From Oscillospiraceae bacterium (GTDB taxonomy: Bacteria > Bacillota_A > Clostridia > Oscillospirales > Ruminococcaceae), in the NCBI GenBank assembly GCA_017523995.1, contig JAFWUX010000234.1, positions 39,018 through 103,017 of the forward strand: DNA of 64,000 nucleotides, in the 5' to 3' direction. Each line of letters opens with the position of its first letter. The stretch's first letter is position 1. Shown piece by piece: positions 45,136-55,303 of the stretch. A program made the translations under genes and the position numbers. The notes under the pieces are model-generated. The model was not told the DNA's origin. It saw nothing but the letters and a program-made list of their open reading frames with translations, and did not search any database.

Positions 45136-46548
45136 TCAGAAACGGAAATAGATGAACGGATGATAGGTTGTCGCGGCGGCATTCATGATGCACAGCACCA
45201 GCAGCCCGAGCGTCAGCACGCAGAGCACAGCCTCAGCAGGCGATGCAGCGGCAGCCTTTGCCTTTTCTGCAATCCGCTTCGGGAGCGGCGTGCAGCCGAT
45301 CAGCGCGAGCACAATCACCGTGACCGCAAGCGGCGTCAGGAGCTGCGTGCAGGCAGAGAGCGCCGTCATCGAGAGATTCCTGCCGCTGAACATGCTGACA
45401 TAGAACTGCATTGCCTGCGGAACCGTATCCGCGCGGAAAATGACAAACGCACAGACAACCGCAAGAATCGTATACAGATGCAGATACCATGTTCTGCGCG
45501 GCGGCTCCTTTTTGCCGCGGCGGATCACCGATTCCAGATGCATCAGCGCGCCGTTGACAATGCCCCACAGCACAAATGTCCAGCTTGCACCGTGCCAGAG
45601 ACCGGTGCAGAAAAAGACGATCCACTTGTTGCGGACGGTCTTTGCGGGTCCCTTGCGGTTGCCGCCGAGCGGGATATACAGATACTCGCGGAACCACGAT
45701 GTCAGCGAGATATGCCAGCGCCGCCAGAACTCCGTGATCGAAGCCGCACAGTAGGGATAATTGAAGTTCTCGGGAAACTCAAAGCCGAAGATTTTGCCCA
45801 TGCCGATCGCCATATCGCTGTATCCGGAGAAATCGTAGTAAATCTGCAGCGTATAGCAGAACGCGCCGAGCCATGCCGTCGGGAGTGCAAGTGTATCGGT
45901 CATGCCGAACACCGTATCCGCAATCTGCCCGACCGTATCCGCGATGAGCAGCTTTTTGGAGAGCCCGAAGATCATCCGGCGGATACCGGCAGCGATATTT
46001 TCCGGTGTGGAGCGGCGTGCGGAGAGCGCATCCTCAACCGTCTGATACCGTACAATCGGACCGGCAATCAGCTGCGGGAAGAATGCGATATAGAGGAGCA
46101 GCCGGAAGTAATTGCGCTGCACCTTTGCGTCCCCGCGTGAAACATCCATGATGTAGGAGATCGCCTGAAAGACAAAGAATGAAATGCCGACCGGCAGCCG
46201 CAGCGAGAGCATCGGGACAGAAAGCCCGAGCAGACTGTTGACTGTCTCAATCAGAAAATCGGCGTACTTGTAAACACAAAGTACGCCGAGGTCTCCGATG
46301 ATTCCGAGCGGCAGAAAGATTTTCCTGCAGATTCCGCCCTTTTTCAGCAGCAGTGCGCTGCCCCAGCTCCAGAACACAACTCCGAGCATCAGCAGGCACG
46401 CGACCGGCTCGCCGAAGCTGTAAAAGATCAGGCTGGCGACCGTCAGGAGCACATTTCTGAGACGCAGCAGCTTTGCCGGAATCAGAAAGTACAGCAGAAC
46501 AGTCAGCGGAAAAAACAAGAACAGAAAAATCGGACTGCTGAACGTCAT
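45136..46548 (-). CDS. MBOAT-family O-acyltransferase (AlgI/DltB-like), 470 aa
   Basis: A polytopic membrane protein with about ten helices. The family start FSSPIFLFLFFPLTVLLYF, the FYDFSGYSDMAIG motif and the active His in GLWHGASWTFVLWG are present. MBOAT proteins of this class move acyl groups across the membrane for transfer to polysaccharide or teichoic acid. It is paired with the AlgX-like protein downstream, as in alginate-type acetylation operons. AAAAGGAAAA precedes the ATG. The gap to the upstream lipoprotein gene is 24 bases. Confidence 0.92.
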   Translation of the reverse strand: MTFSSPIFLFLFFPLTVLLYFLIPAKLLRLRNVLLTVASLIFYSFGEPVACLLMLGVVFWSWGSALLLKKGGICRKIFLPLGIIGDLGVLCVYKYADFLIETVNSLLGLSVPMLSLRLPVGISFFVFQAISYIMDVSRGDAKVQRNYFRLLLYIAFFPQLIAGPIVRYQTVEDALSARRSTPENIAAGIRRMIFGLSKKLLIADTVGQIADTVFGMTDTLALPTAWLGAFCYTLQIYYDFSGYSDMAIGMGKIFGFEFPENFNYPYCAASITEFWRRWHISLTSWFREYLYIPLGGNRKGPAKTVRNKWIVFFCTGLWHGASWTFVLWGIVNGALMHLESVIRRGKKEPPRRTWYLHLYTILAVVCAFVIFRADTVPQAMQFYVSMFSGRNLSMTALSACTQLLTPLAVTVIVLALIGCTPLPKRIAEKAKAAAASPAEAVLCVLTLGLLVLCIMNAAATTYHPFIYFRF

Positions 46549-46572
46549 ATCAATTTTCCTTTTCTGTTATAA

Positions 46573-47286
46573 TCAGTGGAGATAGATCGAAGTGACAGCA
46601 TCATTCGCAACGGTGAATTCGATCTCGCCGTCTTCCGTATTATAAATGTATTCTCCGTCGGCAGCGGCGCCGTATGCATTGGTGACATCGGCTGCAGTGC
46701 TGCCGATGTGAATGCCCTTGCGCGTGGAGATGCTGCCGGTTGTCAGCTCGATCGAGTGAATCTTCTCAACGCCGTTCTCGACAACCGTGTTCAGGATGAA
46801 ATCCGGATAGGTGTAGGCGCGGTCCTTGCCGACGACGAGGCAGCTGTCCTGCTCGGTCATCTGATAGTTCGTGTGCTTTGCGATGTAATCCGCGCAGCTG
46901 CCGCCGATCTTGAGCGCATCAAAGATGTTCTCCTCTTTCTGCGGTGCTTCGGTAGCGGGCGCCTCAGTCTGCTGGGCAGCGGGAGCCTCGGTGGTCTGCT
47001 CTGCAGCGGCGGTGGTTGCCTCCTCCGCAGCAGTGGTCGCGGTGTCGGTCGATTCCGTTGTGGATTCATCCGCAGCGGTGGTGTTGGTATCGGTGGTATC
47101 CTTGGTGTCCGCAGTGGTTGCGGTATCGGTACCGGCAGTGGTTTCGGTGCCGGTGACTTCGGTTGTGTCGGTGGTCGCCGTGGTGACCTCCGCAGTATCC
47201 GGTTCGATCGGATCAGAGCCGCAGGCAGTCAGTGCCGCAGCGCAGAGCAGGCTCAGGAGAGCCGCCGTCAGATGGTTTCTTTTCAT
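46573..47286 (-). CDS. Lipoprotein with Thr/Glu-rich linker and small C-terminal domain, 237 aa
   Basis: Signal peptide with lipobox LTAC, a low-complexity Thr/Glu/Ala region (about 27-115), then a compact domain of about 115 residues. The sequence FDALKIGGSCADYIAKH and GIHIGSTAADVTNAYG in this domain recall the repeated alpha/beta motif of BLIP/SmpA-like proteins, but I cannot assign a family. The ATG at 47286 with AGGAAG nine bases upstream is preferred to a TTG at 47295. It lies between the wall-binding and MBOAT genes. Confidence 0.72.
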   Translation of the reverse strand: MKRNHLTAALLSLLCAAALTACGSDPIEPDTAEVTTATTDTTEVTGTETTAGTDTATTADTKDTTDTNTTAADESTTESTDTATTAAEEATTAAAEQTTEAPAAQQTEAPATEAPQKEENIFDALKIGGSCADYIAKHTNYQMTEQDSCLVVGKDRAYTYPDFILNTVVENGVEKIHSIELTTGSISTRKGIHIGSTAADVTNAYGAAADGEYIYNTEDGEIEFTVANDAVTSIYLH

Positions 47287-47311
47287 TTGAATCAACTTCC
47301 TTTATATAAAT

Positions 47312-49114
47312 TTAATTTTGAACAGGTGTATATTTTGCGCTGACCATTTTGCCCTTGTGGTCATAGACGGCATCGATATAGCCGCGCTCGGTGTAACCCT
47401 GACCTTTGTTTGCAATGTCCATCTGATTTGCCTGGGCAAGCGTGATATGGCAGCGATTCATGCCGTAGGTCGGATCGTAATTCCACCAGAAACCGTCGAT
47501 CAGAACCTGAACCCAGTAGTGCGGCGAACCATGCCATGTAAAGATGACACGGCTTGTATAGCCCGCGCGCTTGAATACAAAGTCAAGTCCGGCGGCAAGA
47601 TGATAGCAGACACCGCGATTCGGGATTGTCGGAGAGATCAGCGAATCCCAGCCTGCCGCCATGAGCTGTTCAATCGTGCGTGAAGCCTCGGTGTAAGAAT
47701 AATAGTGGTTGGTGCAGTACACCTTGTAGATGCCCGCAAGGGTTTTATCGGAATTGGCGATGTATTTGTCCGCCTTGATCGCGCGCTGATTCCGGGCGGA
47801 ACCGTTTGCGTCAATGGTGTAGCCCTCGACGGTTGTCGAAACCGCCATTGTGCCGTTGGCGTTGAAGTAGCTGCTCTGATTCGGCAGCTCCTGCCAGCCG
47901 GTCTGCGCGACGCCGTTTGCATCGCCGTAATATTTGCTGCCGTTTGCAGCGGTATAGAGTCCGGTTGCGAGGCTGCCGTCTGCCTTGAACAGATAGGTCT
48001 TGCCGTCAATGACAGTCGGTGCGGTTGCCTTTGTGCCGTCCGGATTGATATACTGCTTCACGCCGTCCACGGTCTGCCAGCCGGTCGGCTTGGAGACAAG
48101 TTTGCCGTCCTCACCGAAGGTCATGCGGGTGACTGAGCCGTCCGCATTTGTGACATCCTGCTCGCCCTTCTGCATGAAGCCGTCCGCGTTGAAGTAATAG
48201 GTGCTGCCGTCAAGCTCCTGCAGACCGGTCAGCATCACGCCGTTATCCTTGAAATAGCGTCTGCCTTCCGTGCTTTCAAACCAGCCGGTGACCATGACGC
48301 CGTCCTCGCCGAACAGATAGGTGACGCCGTTCACCGGATAGAGACCGGTAAAGACCTTGCCGTCTGCGAGCAGCTTATACTGCTTGCCGCCGATCACCTG
48401 CCAGCCGGTCAGCAGCCCCTTTTCCGCGTCGATATAATAGCGCGCATTGCTGTCATCCGTGAACCAGCCGGTGATTTTGCCCTTTTCGCTGTCGCTGTAG
48501 AATTTTTTACCTTCCTTGTCCGTGATCCAGCCCGTCAGAATCTCATGCTTTTCCGGATCATAGCAGCGCGTAATGCCGTCTGCGGCAGTCTGCCATCCGG
48601 TTTTGAGGATGCCGTCCTCGGTAAAGAGATACGGTGCCCCGTCGATCTCAATCTCGCCGGATGCGTGCGCATAGTGCCAGTTTCCGTCGGCATCCTGCGA
48701 CCATTTCGCGCAGACGCCGTATTCATCGAACGTGCAGCTTTCGCCCTCGTCGGTTTTGGCGCTGCCGGTCAGCTTGCCGTTTTCCTTTGAAACGTAGTAG
48801 GTTTCACCGCGCCATTCGACCCAGCCGAATTTCGCCGTGCCGTCATTATCATAATAGAAGCGCTTATCGTTCACGGTCTGCCAGCCGAGCTGCTGCGCAC
48901 CGTTCGGCGCAAACAGATAGGTGACGCCGTCGATCGTGACCTCGCCGACCGCCTTGCTGCCGTCCGCACTATAATAAAAGCGCTTGCCGTTCTCGGACTG
49001 CCATCCGGCTGCGGGCTTGGTTTCCTCGTCCGCAGCCGCCGCAGGAACTGCGAGAAAGGCAGCGGCACTCAGACATGCCGCCGAAAGCAGCACAGGTGTC
49101 CATACTTTATTCAT
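47312..49114 (-). CDS. Secreted wall-binding-repeat protein with transglutaminase-like domain, 600 aa
   Basis: After a signal peptide (1-28) come about eighteen wall-binding repeats (about 38-440) of the type GWQTVNDKRFYYDNDGTAKFG, related to choline- or glucan-binding repeats. The C-terminal domain has the transglutaminase-core order: Cys503 in GVCYHLAAGLDF, a His in SPHYWVQVLIDG, and Asp in WNYDPTYG. It may act as a cysteine peptidase or amide-forming enzyme on wall material. AAAGGAG precedes the ATG at 49114. It is the first gene of the operon, under the promoter at 49153. Confidence 0.85.
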   Translation of the reverse strand: MNKVWTPVLLSAACLSAAAFLAVPAAAADEETKPAAGWQSENGKRFYYSADGSKAVGEVTIDGVTYLFAPNGAQQLGWQTVNDKRFYYDNDGTAKFGWVEWRGETYYVSKENGKLTGSAKTDEGESCTFDEYGVCAKWSQDADGNWHYAHASGEIEIDGAPYLFTEDGILKTGWQTAADGITRCYDPEKHEILTGWITDKEGKKFYSDSEKGKITGWFTDDSNARYYIDAEKGLLTGWQVIGGKQYKLLADGKVFTGLYPVNGVTYLFGEDGVMVTGWFESTEGRRYFKDNGVMLTGLQELDGSTYYFNADGFMQKGEQDVTNADGSVTRMTFGEDGKLVSKPTGWQTVDGVKQYINPDGTKATAPTVIDGKTYLFKADGSLATGLYTAANGSKYYGDANGVAQTGWQELPNQSSYFNANGTMAVSTTVEGYTIDANGSARNQRAIKADKYIANSDKTLAGIYKVYCTNHYYSYTEASRTIEQLMAAGWDSLISPTIPNRGVCYHLAAGLDFVFKRAGYTSRVIFTWHGSPHYWVQVLIDGFWWNYDPTYGMNRCHITLAQANQMDIANKGQGYTERGYIDAVYDHKGKMVSAKYTPVQN

Positions 49115-49152
49115 AGCGGATACTCCTTTCAGATTAAAATGCATCATGGATG

Positions 49153-49181
49153 ATTATAACACACAATCCGCCATTTTTCAA
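49153..49181 (-). promoter_or_regulatory. Promoter of the surface O-acylation operon
   Basis: On the minus strand TTGAAA (49176-49181) and TATAAT (49153-49158) are exactly 17 bases apart, 38 bases before the ATG. Confidence 0.85.
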
Positions 49182-49402
49182 GTAAATTTCTGAATGTTAG
49201 CAATTTCTTAATATCCTGACGCAAACAGTGCAAACCAATTATACAATCTGCGGAATGCAAAGCCGGATTTTGGCAGAAACACAGGCAGAATCCGCCGCGG
49301 GGAAGGGGCGCGCGGCTTCATCCTGCTACACAATTTTCATGGACAAAAGCGCACGTGCTTTCCCCGCTTTGCACAGAAAAGGTTACAGAGCGGCAAAATC
49401 CG
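49182..49402. other. Intergenic stretch without recognised gene
   Basis: Between the two divergent promoters lie about 220 bases. I see no open frame with a ribosome binding site, no repeat of the dispersed families and no strong hairpin. Confidence 0.6.
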
Positions 49403-49431
49403 TTTACTTTTTCCAGCAGATGTGTTATTAT
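49403..49431 (+). promoter_or_regulatory. Promoter of the ECF S component and coaX
   Basis: TTTACT (49403-49408) and TATTAT (49426-49431) are 17 bases apart. A small TCCC-TTCG-GGGA hairpin lies in the leader. Confidence 0.7.
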
Positions 49432-49487
49432 GATGCTGCTGTATTGTATCCCTTCGGGGAATGATAACAACAAGGAGGAATTTTGAA

Positions 49488-50135
49488 ATGAACACAAAGA
49501 ACAAGACAAAGGCAATCGTGATCCTCGGACTCATGACGGCGATGGTGATGTTATTCTCATTCACGCCGATCGGCTCGATTCCGATCGGACCGCTGGTGAT
49601 CACGCTCAACGTGATTCCGGTCGCGATCACCGCAATTGCCCTCGGACCTGTAGGCGGCCTCGTCATGGGATCCATTTTCGGCATCATGAGCTTTCTGCAG
49701 TGCTTCGGCATCGGCATCCCGAGCGGCATGGGCGCAACCCTGCTGAACATCAATCCGGTGCTCGCGTTTATCCAGCGCTTTGTCCCGCGTGCGCTCGACG
49801 GTTTCCTCGTCGGACTGATCCACAAGGGACTTTCAAAGAAGATCGGCGGCTCGGCATCGAGCTTTATCTCCGGCTTCCTGACGGCACTGCTCAATACGGT
49901 GTTCTTCATGAGTGCGCTTGTGCTGCTCTTCGGCAACACCGATTACATCAAGGGTTTGTTTGAGTCAAAGGGTCAGGAGCAGACCTTCGTCGGCACACTG
50001 GTCTTTATCTGCCTGTTTGTCGGCATCAATGCGGTCATGGAGATGGTCGTCAATACGGTTGTCTGCGGCGGCGTCGGCACAGCGCTCTATCAGTCGCATA
50101 TCCTGCCGCTCGATCAGAAATCTGAATCTAAATAA
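49488..50135 (+). CDS. ECF transporter S component, probably for pantothenate
   Basis: A 215-residue membrane protein with about six helices. The N-terminal pattern KAIVILGLMTAMVMLFSF followed by IPIGPLVITLNVIPVAITAI and PVGGLVMGSIFGIMSFLQ is typical of substrate-binding S components of energy-coupling-factor transporters. These use a shared ATPase module encoded elsewhere. The next gene, 15 bases on, is coaX, which suggests pantothenate or a related precursor as cargo (a PanT-like role). AAGGAGGAA precedes the ATG at 49488. Confidence 0.85.
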   Translation: MNTKNKTKAIVILGLMTAMVMLFSFTPIGSIPIGPLVITLNVIPVAITAIALGPVGGLVMGSIFGIMSFLQCFGIGIPSGMGATLLNINPVLAFIQRFVPRALDGFLVGLIHKGLSKKIGGSASSFISGFLTALLNTVFFMSALVLLFGNTDYIKGLFESKGQEQTFVGTLVFICLFVGINAVMEMVVNTVVCGGVGTALYQSHILPLDQKSESK

Positions 50136-50150
50136 CCGGAGTGTGAAAAC

Positions 50151-50915
50151 ATGATTCTGGCTGTCGATATCGGCAATACAAATATTGTGGTGAGCGGCTT
50201 CTCCGGCGAGAAGATCATCTTCACGGAGCGCCTTTCCACCGAGCATCTTTCCACAGACCTCGAATACACCGTTCTGATCCGGACGGTGCTGGATCTCAAT
50301 CATGTGCAGTATGCAGATTTTGACGGCTGCATCATTTCTTCGGTTGTGCCGCCGGTCACGCAGACCGTGCGGGAATCCGTCCTGCGCACGCTCGGCAAAG
50401 AGCCGGTGATCGTCGGCGCAGGCGTGAAAACCGGACTCAAAATTCAGGTGGACAATCCTGCGGCACTCGGCAGCGACCGTGTCGCGGATGCGGTTGCAGC
50501 GGCGGCGAATTATCCGCTGCCGGTCATCACCGTGGATATGGGCACCGCGACAACGGTTTCGGTTGTCGATGAAACGGGCACATTCCGCGGCGGCATGATT
50601 ATTCCCGGCGTGCGCGTGGCGCTGGATTCGCTCTCGAGCAGAGCCTCGCAGCTTCCTGTCATCAGCCTGACACCGCCGAAAAAGGTCATCGGGACAAACA
50701 CCGTTGACTGCATGAAAAGCGGCATCCTCTACAGCACCGCGGCAGCCGTGGACGGCGTCACGGCGCGCATGGAGGAGGAACTCGGCAGAAGCTGCACCGT
50801 TGTCGCAACGGGCGGCAATGCACCGGCTATCATTCCGTTCTGCAGGCGGAAGATCATTCACGATCCGTCGCTCCTGCTCAAGGGTCTGATGCTGATTTAC
50901 CGGAAAAACAGTTAA
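50151..50915 (+). CDS. coaX: Type III pantothenate kinase CoaX
   Basis: A 254-residue kinase for the first step of coenzyme A synthesis. The ATP-site motif LAVDIGNTNIVV is at the N-terminus, GSDRVADAVAA and VDMGTATTVSVVD in the middle, and GGMIIPGV follows. These are the ASKHA-fold signatures of the type III enzyme. Length is normal. It follows the ECF S component by 15 bases and ends in a terminator (50940). With coaBC at 42-43 kb it covers the first three steps of the pathway. Confidence 0.96.
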   Translation: MILAVDIGNTNIVVSGFSGEKIIFTERLSTEHLSTDLEYTVLIRTVLDLNHVQYADFDGCIISSVVPPVTQTVRESVLRTLGKEPVIVGAGVKTGLKIQVDNPAALGSDRVADAVAAAANYPLPVITVDMGTATTVSVVDETGTFRGGMIIPGVRVALDSLSSRASQLPVISLTPPKKVIGTNTVDCMKSGILYSTAAAVDGVTARMEEELGRSCTVVATGGNAPAIIPFCRRKIIHDPSLLLKGLMLIYRKNS

Positions 50916-50939
50916 GCTTTCACAATACAGTACCGGAAT

Positions 50940-50969
50940 CCCTGTGCCCGACCGGCACGGGGGTTCTTT
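50940..50969 (+). terminator. Terminator after coaX
   Basis: CCCTGTGCC pairs with GGCACGGGG (one G-U) around CGACC, followed by TTCTTTA. Confidence 0.7.
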
Positions 50970-50974
50970 ACTTA

Positions 50975-51160
50975 CGAATTAGAAATGAGAAATTAGAAAT
51001 GAGAAATGAAGGTATCGCTTCGCGATGATTATAAAATGATGCAGTTGTGTCAAACTGTTCCATTTATATAATCAATAGGATTGTGCAACCCTATTTATAA
51101 ATCGTCCGCGGAGCGGACACCACAATTTCTCATTTCTCATTTCTAATTTCTCATTCCCCA
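50975..51160. repeat. Imperfect inverted-repeat element before the PIG-L gene
   Basis: The left arm (GAATTAGAAATGAGAAATTA, GGTATCGCTTCGCG, ATTATAAA) recurs in inverted order on the right (TTATAAATCGTCCGCGG, then TTTCTCATTTCTAATTTCTC). Arms are about 60 bases and the whole about 185. Between them lies a TTGTGT-16-TATAAT promoter reading toward the PIG-L gene. It belongs with the repeat at 22979-23150. There is no open frame. Confidence 0.7.
51045..51072 (+). promoter_or_regulatory. Promoter inside the inverted-repeat element
   Basis: TTGTGT (51045-51050) and TATAAT (51067-51072) with a 16-base spacer, about 110 bases before the PIG-L gene. Confidence 0.6.
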
Positions 51161-51183
51161 AAAACGATGTCGGAGGTTGAAAC

Positions 51184-52638
51184 ATGAAACACACAAAAAT
51201 CACAGCAGCGATTCTTTCCGCAGCGATGCTCCTTGCATCTCTGCCGGTTCTGCACGCATCCGCGGAGACAGCGCCGGAGTTCACTGCAGCCGCGGTGCTC
51301 AAACCCTCGAGCGGCTACAACGCAAATGTCATGCGCGACAACAACGAAAAAACCTACTACACTTTTGCACCCGGCGGCACACTGAGCGTCACGGCAGCCG
51401 CCCCGATTTCCGGTATCTCGATCAAATTTGAAAAGGCCGGCGCAAAATGGCATGCTTCGGCAAACGGCACAACGCTCGATTTCGGGCAGTACGGCTTTCA
51501 GCATGATTTCGGCGACGTCTCGCAGCTCGGTGCATCCACCGTTGTGCTGACATTCGACAGCTACATTTCCGTCAGTGAAATCCGCATTTTCGGCGCAGGC
51601 GATCTGCCGGCGGATGTGCAGGTCTGGCAGCCGCCGCATCAGAAGGCGGATCTCGCCGTTTTCCCGACCCACAACGATGACGAGCATCTCTTTTTCCTCG
51701 GGCTCATCCCCGATGCGATTGCACGCGGCAAAAAGGTGCAGGTGATCTATCTTGTACACCACAACGGCGAACCGATCCGTCTGCACGAGACGCTCAATGC
51801 GCTCTGGGAGGTCGGACTGCGCAACTATCCGGCGCTCGGCAGATTCCCCGATCAGTATTCCGAGACCTACCAGTGGGCGATGAACAATTTTAACAACGCC
51901 GGCGTATACTATAATAACATCATGGCATATCAGGTGGAGATGCTGCGGCGGTTCAAGCCGGATGTTGTCGCCGGACACGATGTCAACGGTGAATACGGTC
52001 ACGGACAGCACCGCGTCAACTCCGCGACATTGATGAAAGCCGTCGAAATCGCAGGCGATGCGGCACAGTATCCCGAGAGCGCGGCGACCTACGGCACATG
52101 GGATGTCCCAAAGACTTATATCCACCTGCTTGCGACAAATCCGCTCGTCATGAACTATGACACGCCGCTCGATTATTTCGGCGGCAGAACCGCATATCAG
52201 GTCTCGCTCGCAGGATACGCAAAGCACAATTCCCAGCAGTATACATGGTTTACGGGCTGGGCAAAGGGCAGCAGCTGGGCGCCGTATACGAAGGCTTCCC
52301 AGATCAGCACCTACAGCCCGCTGAAATACGGACTCTACCGTTCGACTGTCGGGCTGGATACCGGCATCAACGATATGTTCGAGCATATTGCGCAGGCGGC
52401 GGTTAGGGGCGATGCGGATGGCGACGGTGCGGTCAACGCAGCGGATGCCCAGCGGGCGCTTGATGCCGCTGTCAGCATCAGTGCAGGCAAAGAGAGCAGC
52501 CTGACAGCGCAGCAGACTGCTGCTGCGGATGTCACAGGCGACGGTGCGGTCACCGTTGAGGATGCCCAGCGCATTCTGCTCTGGTATACTGTCAACGTGC
52601 TCTCCGGCAGAGAAGTCGCGTGGGAGAATCTCATCTGA
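51184..52638 (+). CDS. Secreted PIG-L-type deacetylase with discoidin-like domain and dockerin, 484 aa
   Basis: After a signal peptide (1-27) a discoidin-like beta-sandwich (about 30-140) precedes a PIG-L/LmbE zinc deacetylase domain. Its metal motif is THNDDEH (His163, Asp166), where most members have HPDDE, and the second metal segment is HDVNGEYGHGQH (His265 to His276). PIG-L enzymes remove acetyl groups from N-acetylglucosaminyl compounds. A type I dockerin ends the protein (calcium loops DADGDGAVNAAD and DVTGDGAVTVED). GGAGGTTG lies ahead of the ATG. A role on GlcNAc-containing glycan in the cellulosome is inference. Confidence 0.86.
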   Translation: MKHTKITAAILSAAMLLASLPVLHASAETAPEFTAAAVLKPSSGYNANVMRDNNEKTYYTFAPGGTLSVTAAAPISGISIKFEKAGAKWHASANGTTLDFGQYGFQHDFGDVSQLGASTVVLTFDSYISVSEIRIFGAGDLPADVQVWQPPHQKADLAVFPTHNDDEHLFFLGLIPDAIARGKKVQVIYLVHHNGEPIRLHETLNALWEVGLRNYPALGRFPDQYSETYQWAMNNFNNAGVYYNNIMAYQVEMLRRFKPDVVAGHDVNGEYGHGQHRVNSATLMKAVEIAGDAAQYPESAATYGTWDVPKTYIHLLATNPLVMNYDTPLDYFGGRTAYQVSLAGYAKHNSQQYTWFTGWAKGSSWAPYTKASQISTYSPLKYGLYRSTVGLDTGINDMFEHIAQAAVRGDADGDGAVNAADAQRALDAAVSISAGKESSLTAQQTAAADVTGDGAVTVEDAQRILLWYTVNVLSGREVAWENLI

Positions 52639-52671
52639 GCAGTTCTGCCGGAACGTCAGATTTTCCTTTTT
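52634..52671 (+). terminator. Possible terminator after the PIG-L gene
   Basis: TCTGA and TCAGA pair around an inner GTTC-TGCCG-GAAC hairpin, followed by TTTTCCTTTTT. The stem is interrupted. Confidence 0.45.
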
Positions 52672-52674
52672 CTC

Positions 52675-52703
52675 TTGACTTTTCAAGGGATATATGATAG
52701 AAT
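52675..52703 (+). promoter_or_regulatory. Promoter of glmS
   Basis: TTGACT (52675-52680) and TAGAAT (52698-52703) are 17 bases apart. The leader is about 90 bases and too short for a glmS ribozyme. Confidence 0.75.
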
Positions 52704-52798
52704 ATAATGGAATGCAGTTATATGACGACAAGGCATCCCTGAAATGTCAGAATATACTGAGAAAATCACAACAGCAAAGAAAGGATGAATTTAAGTTT

Positions 52799-54637
<1,839 letters not shown>

Positions 54638-54647
54638 AATTGTGAAG

Positions 54648-54681
54648 AAGGTCAGCAGTGCAAGGCTGCTGACCTTTTTTG
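54648..54681 (+). terminator. Strong terminator after glmS
   Basis: AAGGTCAGCAG pairs perfectly with CTGCTGACCTT around a 7-base loop, followed by T residues. The next gene starts 21 bases later. Confidence 0.9.
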
Positions 54682-54701
54682 AATCGGAAAAGGAGACAGG
54701 C

Positions 54702-55070
54702 ATGAAAAAATCTGAACAGGCGATTGAAAATCACAAGCAGTTTATGTCCTGCTCGGCGGCTGTGCTGAGCGCGTTCTGCGAGGATGCGGGCATGACGCCG
54801 GAGGAGGCAATGGCGGCTGCGCGTCCGATGGCGGGCGGCAGAATGGGGACATGCGGTGCCGTGCTTGCGGCGAAAACTGTGCTTGCAAGGAAATTCGGCG
54901 CGGATGATCCGCGGGCGGACGAGCTTGAGGCGCGCTTTCAGCAGATGAATCGTTCTTCGATGTGCCGCGAGCTGAAAGGCGCCCTGACCGGTTCGCCTCT
55001 GCGCTCCTGCCGCGGCTGCGTCACGGATGCTGCGGAGCTGCTGGATGAGCTGTTAGCGGTGAGCAATTAA
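54702..55070 (+). CDS. C_GCAxxG_C_C family (putative redox) protein, 122 aa
   Basis: A small protein with the cysteine pattern of the C_GCAxxG_C_C family: SCSAAVLSAFCEDAG near the N-terminus, GGRMGTCGAVLAAK in the middle, then CREL and a final CRGCVTDAAELLDE. The family is thought to bind metal or an iron-sulfur cluster and is often near redox genes. The ATG at 54702 with AAAAGGAGA upstream is preferred over the long frame from 54567, which overlaps glmS. It comes after the glmS terminator, so its expression may be low or from read-through. Confidence 0.85.
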   Translation: MKKSEQAIENHKQFMSCSAAVLSAFCEDAGMTPEEAMAAARPMAGGRMGTCGAVLAAKTVLARKFGADDPRADELEARFQQMNRSSMCRELKGALTGSPLRSCRGCVTDAAELLDELLAVSN

Positions 55071-55071
55071 T

Positions 55072-55299
55072 GTATCTCCGATGGATTTAGAATGGGGACT
55101 CCGTCCCCAAACCCCTCGCTGGGGATATCATCCCCAGACCCCATTTTTATTTGTGGATAAAAGTATGCCGCTCAATTCTGCGTAATGCGTTTATTGAGCG
55201 GCTTTTCCATATCATCATATTAAAATGGGATTCTTAAGGGCTGGCAGCCCTTAAGCGGGGTATGGGGCAGAGCCCCATTCAAAATCCATCGGAGATACC
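55072..55299. mobile_element. MITE-like element with 26-bp terminal inverted repeats
   Basis: About 228 bases. The left end GTATCTCCGATGGATTTAGA and the right end (inverse of GGTATCTCCGATGGATTTTG) form near-perfect terminal inverted repeats. Inside are GGGGACTCCGTCCCC, CTGGGGATATCATCCCCAG, a GCCGCTCAA/TTGAGCGGC hairpin and a CTTAAGGGCTGGCAGCCC palindrome. It begins two bases after the upstream stop and ends four bases before the stop of the convergent gene. It is the inverse of the 33999 element. There is no transposase. Confidence 0.78.
55167..55206. terminator. Hairpin terminator in the MITE-like element
   Basis: GCCGCTCAA pairs with TTGAGCGGC around an 18-base loop, followed by TTTT on the plus strand. 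Confidence 0.65.
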
Positions 55300-55303
55300 T
55301 TTT

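Noticed and set aside
52704..52798. glmS ribozyme in the leader
   Set aside because: Only about 90 bases lie between the promoter and the start, and I see neither the cleavage-site core nor the double-pseudoknot pattern.
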